A DNA stretch of 10,530 bases from CAZQGE01 sp964592815 (GCA_964592815.1 CAZQGE010000048.1:1-10530), one strand, 5' to 3'; counted from the stretch's first letter, positions 1-6,896 are shown. Translations and numbers: made by a program. The notes: generated by a model not told the origin, from the letters alone.

Positions 1-569
1 GATTTTTTGATGAGAGAAACCAAAAATTCCATAGTGTAAGCAAGCGCGCTTCCTGACATAAACATAACTGTTGAAATTGAGTATGCGCCAACTCTTTCCT
101 TGGCGTCAGGTATAATTTCAGGAATCAAGGCTCTTTGTGGAATCGAGTATAACGTATAAAATATAAAATAAAGTGCAATACAAATTCCAACCCAAACGGC
201 ATTACCTATTGACTGCTCTGCGAACGGTGCAAAAAATATTGCGACACAAAAAACGCCGTATGGCAAAGCTGACCATTGCATAAACGGAATACGGCGACCG
301 CGCGGATTTTTTGTTTTGTCCGACCAGTTTGCAACAATAGGGTCAGACACAGCGTCAATGATTTTGCTGAAAAGCGTTATAAGTGACAAAACGGTTAAAA
401 ACCCTAAAAACTTGTCTGTTGGAAGTAATATTGGCAATCCTGATTTGTCTGGATTTGTTTGAAGTATGTAAACAAGATAATTGGCAACCATTCCCGTAAA
501 AATACCTTTTGCAAAATCTGATAAAAAGAATTTCACAATTTTTGATTTTGTTAGTTTTTTAGTTTCCAT
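1..569 (-). CDS. GPH/MelB-family sugar:cation symporter, N-terminal part (cut by window edge)
   Basis: Translating the minus strand from the ATG at 569 gives 189 open codons to the window edge, so the C-terminal half is missing. The protein is hydrophobic, with membrane segments at about residues 15-37, 54-72, 100-117, 124-143 and 163-185. Residues 72-97 carry the glycoside-pentoside-hexuronide (GPH) signature: DAVSDP at 72-77, then NWSDKTKNPRGRRIPF at 81-96, matching the cytoplasmic loop of MelB-type symporters. Members import glycosides or sugars with H+ or Na+ across the cytoplasmic membrane; the substrate cannot be told here. The start is supported by AGGGGA at 581-576, six bases upstream, and by a consensus promoter. 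Any glycosidase partner would lie to the left of the window. Family assignment is firm. Confidence 0.88.
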   Translation of the reverse strand, partial: METKKLTKSKIVKFFLSDFAKGIFTGMVANYLVYILQTNPDKSGLPILLPTDKFLGFLTVLSLITLFSKIIDAVSDPIVANWSDKTKNPRGRRIPFMQWSALPYGVFCVAIFFAPFAEQSIGNAVWVGICIALYFIFYTLYSIPQRALIPEIIPDAKERVGAYSISTVMFMSGSALAYTMEFLVSLIKK

Positions 570-602
570 TATAAATCCCCTATTGAAAGAATAAACGAAC
601 CA

Positions 603-631
603 ATTATATAGGTAAATACCGATTTTGTCAA
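603..631 (-). promoter_or_regulatory. Consensus SigA-type promoter of the GPH transporter
   Basis: On the minus strand a perfect TTGACA (631-626) and a perfect TATAAT (608-603) are separated by 17 bases. Transcription would start near 596, giving a leader of roughly 27 bases that contains the AGGGGA ribosome-binding site. Confidence 0.8.
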
Positions 632-652
632 ATTTAAGTATTTATTTCAATG

Positions 653-675
653 ATTGGCGGTTCAAATTTGCCAAT
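653..675. promoter_or_regulatory. Inverted repeat in the divergent transporter/M20 region, possible operator
   Basis: ATTGGC (653-658) and GCCAAT (670-675) form a perfect 6-base dyad with an 11-base spacer. Partly complementary AT-rich arms extend outwards (TTAAG near 634-638 and CTTAA near 680-684). It lies about 22 bases upstream of the transporter -35 and about 55 bases upstream of the M20 -35, a position suiting a regulator of either gene. No known regulator motif is recognised. Confidence 0.3.
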
Positions 676-730
676 AAATCTTAAGTAGGACGCCAAAATA
701 AATTTGATTTTTGTAGTGGGCATTATCGTC

Positions 731-759
731 TTGCCCAAGTTTAATATTTTTGCTATAAT
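731..759 (+). promoter_or_regulatory. Promoter of the M20 peptidase gene, extended -10
   Basis: TTGCCC (731-736) and a perfect TATAAT (754-759) are spaced by 17 bases. TGC directly precedes TATAAT, forming an extended -10. The start point would fall near 766, so the predicted leader is only about 11 bases and the GAGG ribosome-binding site (767-770) sits at its very 5' end. Confidence 0.65.
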
Positions 760-776
760 AACAAATGAGGTAAATA

Positions 777-2033
777 ATGAATTTTGAAGATGAGAGATAC
801 ATTGAAACGTTAAGTCAAATGGTAAAAATACCGACAATAGCCGTTTCTGACGACCGACCCACGGCACAAGTCCAAGCATTTCACAATTACGTAAGCAATC
901 GTTTTCCTGCGCTGATGTCAAAAGCCATAAAAATTGACAAGTTTGACGGTGGCATTATGCTTTTTTGGAAGGGTAAAAATTCGTCCAAAAAACCGCTTGC
1001 TATGATGAGCCATTTTGACGTTGCTGAAGTTGACGGAGAGTGGACGTTCGAGCCATTTTCAGGCGAAGTCAAAGATGGCAAAATTTTAGGACGAGGGACT
1101 GCTGACACAAAAAGCTCGCTATGTGCTTTTTTAGAGAGCGGTGAAAAACTTGCAAAAGAGGGTTTTGAACCCGAAAGCGACATTTATTTTTTGTCATCGT
1201 CAAGAGAAGAAATAGCAGGCAAAGACGCAAGGCTTATGGCTGACTATTTTGAAAAGAACAATATTCACCCGTCACTTTTGATTGACGAAGGTGGCGCAAT
1301 ATTAGACAGACCGCTTAGCTTTATCAAATCGCCGTTTGCAATGATTGCAATGAGTGAGCGTTCATCTGCAAAAATTATACTTGAAGGCGACCAAAAGCAA
1401 GTTGATAAATTTGCAAAATGCGCACTTAAAAGTAAATTTGTTGAAAATAATTTTCCTGCTGAAGTTGAAGAAATGTTCCATCGTATGACACCAAAAATGG
1501 ACAAACCATTCAACAAATTGTTTAAGCATTTTAACGTCCTTAAACCGCTTTTGTTGTTTGCATTGCCAAAAGTCAGCAAAGAGGCAGGGGCTATGGTTGC
1601 GCCGAGCATTAGTTTTAAGAGCGAAAATGGAACAAACTTTTTAAGAGTTGCTTGCACGTATCACCACAACATTGACGTACTTTGTGCAAATATAGTTGCA
1701 AAAGCTCAAAAATTTGGAGTGGTTGCCTCGGTAGCAGATAAAAGAAACGCACCATTGCCAACAGACTTTAATGCAGATGGCGTAAAACTTGTTGAAGAAA
1801 CTGTAAGAAAAACTTTTCCTGATACAACGCCAACTCCATTTATCATCTTCGGCGGGACTGACGCGCGTCACTTTGTGAAGGTAAGCGACTGCGTTGTGAG
1901 ATTTGCACCGCTTATTATGAACGGCGAAATTGTGTCAAGAGTGCATAAGCCAGATGAATATATCTTTGAAAAATCTGTTACGCAAGCGGTAAGATTTTAT
2001 TATAATTTGATTGTAGATTTTCAAAAACGTTAA
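777..2033 (+). CDS. M20-family metallopeptidase (PM20D1/carboxypeptidase-like)
   Basis: The 418-residue product has the full set of M20 zinc-site residues: H79 and D81 in MMSHFD, bridging D110 in GRGTADTK, the E144-E145 pair in SSSREEIAG, D170 in LLIDEGG, and H390 near the C-terminus in SRVHKPDEY. GGTDARHF (359-366) is another family hallmark. M20 enzymes hydrolyse peptides or N-acyl amino acids with two zinc ions. There is no signal peptide, so it probably acts in the cytoplasm on imported peptides. The middle (about 190-300) is the lid/dimerisation domain, but the usual GHSS-type motif is not seen where expected. GAGG six bases before the ATG supports the start. Transcribed alone, divergent from the transporter. 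The exact substrate is unknown. Confidence 0.88.
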   Translation: MNFEDERYIETLSQMVKIPTIAVSDDRPTAQVQAFHNYVSNRFPALMSKAIKIDKFDGGIMLFWKGKNSSKKPLAMMSHFDVAEVDGEWTFEPFSGEVKDGKILGRGTADTKSSLCAFLESGEKLAKEGFEPESDIYFLSSSREEIAGKDARLMADYFEKNNIHPSLLIDEGGAILDRPLSFIKSPFAMIAMSERSSAKIILEGDQKQVDKFAKCALKSKFVENNFPAEVEEMFHRMTPKMDKPFNKLFKHFNVLKPLLLFALPKVSKEAGAMVAPSISFKSENGTNFLRVACTYHHNIDVLCANIVAKAQKFGVVASVADKRNAPLPTDFNADGVKLVEETVRKTFPDTTPTPFIIFGGTDARHFVKVSDCVVRFAPLIMNGEIVSRVHKPDEYIFEKSVTQAVRFYYNLIVDFQKR

Positions 2034-2091
2034 GGCGCATATTGGACGAAAATAAATCTTGACGTAAAAATTTATTTAGCTAATAAATCAT

Positions 2092-2116
2092 AAAACGGCT
2101 TTTAATCCGTTTTTTT
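2092..2116 (+). terminator. Bidirectional intrinsic terminator between convergent genes
   Basis: AAAACGG (2092-2098) pairs with CCGTTTT (2107-2113) around an 8-base loop, followed by a T run to 2116. It lies 58 bases after the M20 stop. On the minus strand the same stem is followed by only a short T-rich stretch, so it may also stop the hyp operon arriving from the right. The stem has only three G-C pairs. Confidence 0.65.
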
Positions 2117-2267
2117 GTAGTGTTAAAACACTTGTTTGGTTACTATATTAAAAAAATAAAAAGTTGAGTTATGCTTTAACTTGAAAAATCCGCATAAAAA
2201 AATATATAAAGTTTATCGTTTTTGTATGCTGTTTTAATCAAAATAGTTACGTTTGAAAACTAAAAAA

Positions 2268-2774
2268 TCAAATAGTTTTATCTTTTTGGAAGGCAATTCG
2301 TGATTCACCATTAGATAATAAAATTACGCCAGTTTTTGTAAAGCCCAAAGCGGATAGTGCACTTTGCATAACAAAATTGTCTTGATGTGTGTCAATTCTT
2401 ATGCTATCAGATTTGCAAAAGGCAAAAGCAACAGCTGTTTTAAGTATCCCTTTTTGTGCGCCGTCTGATGCAATTCTGTGTATAACTCCGTAAGGATTGT
2501 TAGATATCCAACAACCGTTATAGATGGTTGCATAAGTTGGGTCGGGTGCAGTTGAAAAATAAAAAACAGCACAAATCGAGCCGTTGTTTTTTATAACGTA
2601 TAAATTGCCATCGTGTACGTCTTGTTCAATTAGAGATTTTTCAGGGTAGTTTTTTTGCCATTGGTTAGGATTGTTGTGCTTAATCATAAATTGCCGAGCT
2701 ATTTTATACAGCTCGGCAATTCGTTCTAAGTCAGATAATTTGGCTAGTTCTACAACAAAATTAGTCTTCAACAA
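2268..2774 (-). CDS. GNAT-family N-acetyltransferase, overlapping hypA
   Basis: The 168-residue product is a single GNAT domain. Recognisable parts are the N-terminal strand-helix with DLERIAELY, the central YGVIHRIASDG stretch (95-105) followed by the acetyl-CoA-loop region, and IRIDTHQDN (125-133) with the C-terminal LGFTKTGV strand. Such proteins move an acetyl group from acetyl-CoA to an amine; the acceptor is unknown. No ATG fits the start: two adjacent TTG codons (2774-2772 and 2771-2769) follow AAAGGAA at 2785-2779, and the second gives the better 7-base spacing. The start lies inside the end of hypA, a 14-base overlap, so translation is probably coupled. Whether it has any role in nickel metabolism is unknown; it may simply be co-transcribed. 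Confidence 0.82.
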   Translation of the reverse strand: MLKTNFVVELAKLSDLERIAELYKIARQFMIKHNNPNQWQKNYPEKSLIEQDVHDGNLYVIKNNGSICAVFYFSTAPDPTYATIYNGCWISNNPYGVIHRIASDGAQKGILKTAVAFAFCKSDSIRIDTHQDNFVMQSALSALGFTKTGVILLSNGESRIAFQKDKTI

Positions 2775-3105
2775 GAATTTCCTTTATTATGAACTCTCTA
2801 CCGCTTAACGCTTCAAGGTTTTGACCTCCACAAACAGGGCATTTTAGGTCGCACTCTTTAGCGTTGAATTCTTTTCCACAGTCACGACACTTTGCAATTC
2901 CTGGGATAATGTCTAAGCCAAGTTCAACACCTTCTAACGACGTTTTATAAGTGGCAGCGGGGAAACAGTCCTGAATATATTCAGGAACCATTCCACTTAA
3001 TTCGCCAACTTCCAAAACTATTTTGCTGACTCTTTTAACGTTGTTTTCTTTTGCGATTTTTTCAACTGTGTTGACAACCTCGCAAATTACGCCTAATTCG
3101 TGCAT
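2761..3105 (-). CDS. hypA: Nickel metallochaperone HypA (hydrogenase/urease-type maturation)
   Basis: The 114-residue protein has the usual HypA/HybF length. It starts with the nickel-binding M-H-E motif (H2, E3) and has the zinc-finger pair C73-x2-C76 and C89-x2-C92. EVGELSGMVPEYI (32-44) is also typical. HypA binds nickel, partners HypB, and hands nickel to the target metalloenzyme in the cytoplasm. The start is supported by AGGAG at 3114-3110, four bases from the ATG, overlapping the stop codon of the upstream oxidoreductase gene (gap of 7 bases). An extra cysteine, C85, lies between the zinc pairs. The nickel enzyme served is not in the window. Confidence 0.94.
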   Translation of the reverse strand: MHELGVICEVVNTVEKIAKENNVKRVSKIVLEVGELSGMVPEYIQDCFPAATYKTSLEGVELGLDIIPGIAKCRDCGKEFNAKECDLKCPVCGGQNLEALSGREFIIKEILVED

Positions 3106-3112
3106 AATTCTC

Positions 3113-5794
3113 CTAGTCTTTCTTTGTTGTGAAAGCGTCTTTTATGCCTCTTGCCGCAATTTTGCTTGTACGTTTGACTGCGTATTTTGCAACAGCAATA
3201 GGAAGTTTTTCAAATATTGGAGCGTACTCCTCATATTTTTTGTCAAGTTTGATTGCGTCAAATTTGCATTTTGTTGTGCATTGTCCGCAACCTATGCACA
3301 TATACGGGTCAACAACTGCCGCGCCACAGCCTAAGCAACGTTCTGTTTCTTTCTTCATTTGGTCTTCTGTGAATGTCAAACGGCTGTCTTTGTATGATTT
3401 AAGTTTTTCTTTGTCTGTGAGTGGTCTTTGTCTTTGAGTGTTGTCGTAACCAGACAATACTGCGTTATCTTTGTCAAGTTCACGATAAATACGTCTGTCA
3501 CGTCCAAGCGTAAGGGTTTGACCAGGTTGAACAAAGCGGTGAAGTGAAATTGCGCCCTCTTTGCCTGCTGCAATAGCGTTGATTGCAAACTTAGGTCCAG
3601 TATATATGTCACCACCGACAAAGATGTCAGGTTCGGATGTTTGGAACGTGGTTGCGTCTGCTTTTACTGTTCCGTTGCGGTTAAATTCAACCTTAGAGCC
3701 TTCAAACAAATTGCCAACTGCAAATGCTTGACCAACTGACAACAATACATAATCACATTCGACAGTCATCACGTTGTTTTCGTCGTAAACTGGAGCAAAT
3801 CTGCCGTCTTTGTCAAATACAGATACGCATTTTTTGAACTCTACGGCTTTTACTTTGCCGTTTTCTGCGACAATACGTTTTGGACCCCAACCGTTGTTGA
3901 TTGCAATATTTTCTTCAACAGCTTCTTCAATTTCTTCGGGGAGAGCGGGCATTTCAGAGCGAGCTTCCAAGCAGAACATTTGAACGTCAGAAGCATTTTG
4001 TCTTACCGCTGTTCTAGCAACGTCGATAGCAACGTTTCCGCCGCCGATTACAACAGCTTTGCCTTTAAGAGCCAAGCCTTTGTCCAAATTGACGTCACGC
4101 AAGAAATCAACACCAGCAATAACGTTTTTGGCGTCTTCACCTTCAATGCCAAGTTTTCTTCCAGCTTGTGCGCCGATTGCAATATAGAAACCTTTGAATC
4201 CTTGTTCTCTGAGTTGTTTCAATGTTACGTCTTTGCCAACTTCAACGCCAGTTTTGAATTTGACGCCCACTTCGCGCAAAATTTCAATTTCAGCATTGAC
4301 AATTTCTTTTTCAAGACGGAAAGATGGAATACCCAAAGTCAACATACCGCCAAGTTTGGTTTCTTTTTCAAACACGGTAATATCATAACCGTCAATTGCA
4401 AGGTAGTATGCGCAAGCAAGACCAGCAGGCCCAGCACCAACGATAGCGATTTTTTTATCGTTGTAGTTGTGTCGTTTTTCAGGCACAAAATGGTTTTCGG
4501 CTTTGAGTTCTTGGTCGGCAATAAACTTTTTGATTTCATCAATAGCCAAAGGTTCGTCAATGCCAGCTCTTGTGCAAGCGTCTTCACATTTATGCGGGCA
4601 AATTCTTCCGCAAACAGCGGGGAATGGATTTTCTTTTTTGATAAGTTCCAAAGCCTCTTTATATTTGCCTTGTGAAGCTAGCTTGATATAACCTTGAACA
4701 GCAATGTGAGCAGGGCAAGCGGTTTTGCACGGAGCGGTTCCGCTTTCAAGTGTATCTTCACGGTTTTCACGATAATCAACGTTCCAGTCTTTTTGTGTCC
4801 ACTTGTGGTCACGCAACGTTTTCTTTTCAGCAACTACAATAGGATTTTTTGTGCAAAGTTTTTGTCCAAGTCTTACAGCGTTAGTTGGGCAATTTTCAAC
4901 GCATTGACCGCAAGCCACGCATTTTTCCTTGTCAACTTCTGCAATGTAGTTTGAACGAATTGCATCGTATGAACCAAACATTGTTGCAACACGCATAGCA
5001 AAACAAGAGCAAGAGCAGCAATTGCAAATTGCAGCAGATTCACCCAAACCTTCTATGTTAGGGATTTGGTGCATAAGTCCGTTTTGTTCTGCCTTGTGAA
5101 GAATTTCAAGCACTTCTTCTCTTGAAATTTGTCTAGCTCTACCAGTACGAATAAAATATTCTGCACCAGTACCCATTTGAACGCACATATCTGTTTCCAA
5201 GTGACCGCAACCTTGACCAAGAATACGTCTTGAACGACGGCAAGTACAGTCTGAAACGCAGAACGTATCGTATTTGTTCAAATAATAAGAAATTTGTTCA
5301 TAAGAAACGGCTTTGGTGTTTCCGTCGATTGCAGACTCAATAGGAATAACCCTCATCATACCTGTACCCATTGGGAGGTTTGGAGCGATAGAAGAAATTC
5401 TTGTTCTTGTATATTCTTCAAAAGCCTTGCCGATTTGTGGATATTTTTCGACGTTTTCCTTGTTGCTCACCATCATTTCAAGTATGCCAGGAGCAAAAAT
5501 TTGAACCATAAATTTATCTACGCCGTCTTCTTTGTAAACTTTGCAGATGCCTAATACGGCAAGTTCCATAGCAATGCGGTGAGCTTCTTCGACTGACAAA
5601 TTGCATTTTTCAGCAAGATATTCCGCCGTGCGTGGTTTACGCAAGCCCATTGCTAAAGCTACGTCCGCTTGTTGGTCGCTTACGCAACATTCAAGTGAAT
5701 AATACTCAGGGGCATTTTCGTCGATTTTGTTAACCATACCAGTTAACCCGCCAATCATTTTGGCAAGTTGGACGATTTTTTTTCTTAGTTTCAT
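3113..5794 (-). CDS. Large Fe-S/FAD oxidoreductase, GltD/NfnB-like, with N- and C-terminal ferredoxin segments
   Basis: This 893-residue protein combines several modules. Residues about 30-105 resemble a winged helix. Residues 179-204 carry C179-x3-C183-x-C185 with C196 and C204, and 257-264 carry a dense C-x-CC-x-C-x-C cluster. Residues 292-302 form a ferredoxin motif (CVACGQCVENCP). From about 350 there is a GltD-like module: Fe-S cysteines C356, C360, C395, C399, C403, C407; FAD-binding GAGPAG at 453-458; NAD(P)-binding GGGNVA at 584-589; and VGGDIYTGPKFA at 727-738. The C-terminus has C820-x2-C823 and then CIGCGQCTTKC at 833-843. Such enzymes move electrons between NAD(P)H and Fe-S carriers; the partner and substrate are unknown. 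GAGAGG six bases before the ATG supports the start. Its place between hypB and hypA suggests a link with nickel enzyme maturation or function, which is inference. Confidence 0.85.
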   Translation of the reverse strand: MKLRKKIVQLAKMIGGLTGMVNKIDENAPEYYSLECCVSDQQADVALAMGLRKPRTAEYLAEKCNLSVEEAHRIAMELAVLGICKVYKEDGVDKFMVQIFAPGILEMMVSNKENVEKYPQIGKAFEEYTRTRISSIAPNLPMGTGMMRVIPIESAIDGNTKAVSYEQISYYLNKYDTFCVSDCTCRRSRRILGQGCGHLETDMCVQMGTGAEYFIRTGRARQISREEVLEILHKAEQNGLMHQIPNIEGLGESAAICNCCSCSCFAMRVATMFGSYDAIRSNYIAEVDKEKCVACGQCVENCPTNAVRLGQKLCTKNPIVVAEKKTLRDHKWTQKDWNVDYRENREDTLESGTAPCKTACPAHIAVQGYIKLASQGKYKEALELIKKENPFPAVCGRICPHKCEDACTRAGIDEPLAIDEIKKFIADQELKAENHFVPEKRHNYNDKKIAIVGAGPAGLACAYYLAIDGYDITVFEKETKLGGMLTLGIPSFRLEKEIVNAEIEILREVGVKFKTGVEVGKDVTLKQLREQGFKGFYIAIGAQAGRKLGIEGEDAKNVIAGVDFLRDVNLDKGLALKGKAVVIGGGNVAIDVARTAVRQNASDVQMFCLEARSEMPALPEEIEEAVEENIAINNGWGPKRIVAENGKVKAVEFKKCVSVFDKDGRFAPVYDENNVMTVECDYVLLSVGQAFAVGNLFEGSKVEFNRNGTVKADATTFQTSEPDIFVGGDIYTGPKFAINAIAAGKEGAISLHRFVQPGQTLTLGRDRRIYRELDKDNAVLSGYDNTQRQRPLTDKEKLKSYKDSRLTFTEDQMKKETERCLGCGAAVVDPYMCIGCGQCTTKCKFDAIKLDKKYEEYAPIFEKLPIAVAKYAVKRTSKIAARGIKDAFTTKKD

Positions 5795-5945
5795 ATATTA
5801 CCTCTCAAATTAGTTTCAAAAAATTTATGTTTTGATTAAAACGTATCGTTAAAAGCGTTGAACGGGCTTAACATATTTATAAGATTAGTTAGTTTTCCAT
5901 CTTGATGAGATGCTTTTCGTTTTAATGTTTAACACATTTATAAGT
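5795..5945. other. Gap between hypB and the oxidoreductase gene
   Basis: This 151-base gap lies inside the presumed hyp operon. It holds a diverged copy of the hypB 3' end (listed separately), a 9-base inverted repeat (ATTAAAACG at 5835-5843, CGTTTTAAT at 5918-5926) and a small hairpin CATCT/AGATG at 5898-5912. No T run follows that hairpin on the minus strand, so there is no convincing terminator, and no convincing minus-strand promoter was seen. Read-through from hypB is likely but unproven. Confidence 0.5.
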
Positions 5946-5962
5946 CTAATTAGCTTTCCATC
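5868..5962. repeat. Direct repeat duplicating the hypB 3' end
   Basis: A 34-base segment at 5868-5901 matches 5929-5962 at 29 of 34 positions, with an offset of 61 bases. The second copy covers the last hypB codons, its stop and the following bases; the first copy lies entirely in the intergenic gap. Read on the minus strand, the downstream copy would encode W-K-T-N-stop where hypB ends W-K-A-N-stop. Similarity fades on both sides, suggesting an old partial tandem duplication. Confidence 0.7.
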
Positions 5963-6617
5963 CCTTAATTTGGGCGTCAAGCCACGCAGTCCATTTTTCT
6001 ATACCTTCACCAGTTTTTGAAGATATTGGGATAATTTCGATGTTGGGGTTAAGTTTTTTAACTCTTTCTTTGCATTTTTCAATGTCAAAATCAAAATAGG
6101 GCATAACGTCAATTTTGTTTATCAAAAGTACGTCGCAAATTGAAAACATAAGCGGATATTTTAAGGGTTTGTCGTCGCCTTCGGGAACGCTGAGTATCAT
6201 AGCGTTTTTGCTTGCGCCCGTGTCAAATTCGGCAGGACAAACCAAGTTGCCTATGTTTTCCAAAATGACCATATCCAAGCCTTCCGCGTCCAAGGCTGTA
6301 AGTCCCTGTTCGGTCATATCTGCTGTAAGGTGGCACATTCCGCCAGTATGAAGTTGAATGACTTTTGCGCCAGTTTCATAAATGGTGTGAGCGTCAACGT
6401 CGCTGTCAATGTCAGCTTCCATAACGCCGATTTTGTATGAATCTTTCAACATATTTATAGTTCTTTTCAAAGTTGTGGTTTTACCTGCGCCTGGGGAAGA
6501 CATTAAATTAAGCAAAAAAGTGCCTTTTTCCTTCAAGTCTTTTCGCAATTCGCGAGCGTCGGCGTTGTTGTTTGCAAAGACGCTTTCCTTTATTTCAATC
6601 ACTCTAAATTTATCCAT
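5946..6617 (-). CDS. hypB: Nickel-delivery GTPase HypB
   Basis: The 223-residue product is a SIMIBI-class GTPase. It has a Walker A loop SSPGAGKTT at 40-48, a guanine-specificity motif NKID at 167-170, and the metal site shared by HypB proteins: C95-H96 in GGMCHLTADM and C127 in ENIGNLVCPAEFDTG. HypB dimerises with GTP and passes nickel together with HypA to the target enzyme. The N-terminal CxxCGC motif and histidine-rich stretch of some HypB proteins are absent, so this is the minimal form without nickel storage. AGGAGG four bases before the ATG supports the start. It is the first gene of the minus-strand unit, with a promoter upstream at 6687-6715. Confidence 0.95.
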   Translation of the reverse strand: MDKFRVIEIKESVFANNNADARELRKDLKEKGTFLLNLMSSPGAGKTTTLKRTINMLKDSYKIGVMEADIDSDVDAHTIYETGAKVIQLHTGGMCHLTADMTEQGLTALDAEGLDMVILENIGNLVCPAEFDTGASKNAMILSVPEGDDKPLKYPLMFSICDVLLINKIDVMPYFDFDIEKCKERVKKLNPNIEIIPISSKTGEGIEKWTAWLDAQIKGWKAN

Positions 6618-6686
6618 ATTTCCTCCTGTGAGTCAGTCAATATATTTTTTGCATTATATCGATAAATATTTATTGTTTATTGTATA

Positions 6687-6715
6687 ATAATATATTAAGT
6701 TAACTATTATGTCAA
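6687..6715 (-). promoter_or_regulatory. Promoter of the hypB operon
   Basis: On the minus strand a perfect TTGACA (6715-6710) lies 17 bases from TATTAT (6692-6687), a 5 of 6 match to the -10. The predicted leader is about 60 bases. A TATAAT also occurs at 6658-6653, closer to hypB, but has no recognisable -35. Confidence 0.65.
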
Positions 6716-6733
6716 CAGCAATAATCAACTTAA
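6695..6733. promoter_or_regulatory. Imperfect dyad over the hypB -35, possible operator
   Basis: TTAAGTT (6695-6701) and AACTTAA (6727-6733) form a perfect 7-base inverted repeat, with inner partly matching arms ATTAT (6706-6710) and ATAAT (6721-6725). Two related hexamers, GTTAAC (6699-6704) and GTCAAC (6711-6716), also lie 12 bases apart. All overlap or flank the -35 element. It does not match the NikR operator pattern and fits the Rex consensus only poorly. Confidence 0.35.
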
Positions 6734-6825
6734 ACATATAAAAATACGTATAGAAAACAGGTTAAAGTTTATTTTATAAAGTTTTGGTCAAACCAAGGAA
6801 TATAAGTTAGGAATGCAAGTAATAT

Positions 6826-6857
6826 AAAAACACCGACGAGAGGTCGGTGTTTTTTTT
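6826..6857 (-). terminator. Intrinsic terminator of the PEPCK gene
   Basis: A 12-base stem (6826-6837 with 6843-6854) closes a GAGAG loop; the core ACACCGAC/GTCGGTGT is GC-rich. It sits about 40 bases after the PEPCK stop. On the minus strand a run of five T residues (6830-6826) follows the GC-rich stem. The plus strand has an even longer T run, so it can work both ways, though no plus-strand gene precedes it. Confidence 0.85.
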
Positions 6858-6896
6858 GTTCTATAAAGTTTTAATGCAAAAAATCTTTTACAACGA

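Noticed and set aside
634..921. A 95-codon minus-strand reading frame between the transporter and M20 genes
   Set aside because: It overlaps the M20 N-terminus and promoter region and has no recognisable domain or good start signal.
2119..2132. AGTGTT-AA-AACACT inverted repeat after the M20 terminator
   Set aside because: It lies between convergent genes with no promoter nearby and lacks a T run, so no role can be argued.
2256..2279. Hairpin AAAACTA/TAGTTTT at the GNAT stop codon
   Set aside because: The stem has one G-C pair, overlaps the coding end, and is not followed by a clear T run on the minus strand.
3980..4675. A 231-codon plus-strand reading frame opposite the oxidoreductase gene
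   Set aside because: It is antisense to conserved GltD-like motifs, its product is low-complexity and Phe/Ser/Asn-rich, and it has no convincing ribosome-binding site.
6775..6872. TATAAAGTTTT occurring twice, flanking the pckG terminator
   Set aside because: An 11-base AT-rich match is expected by chance in this composition.
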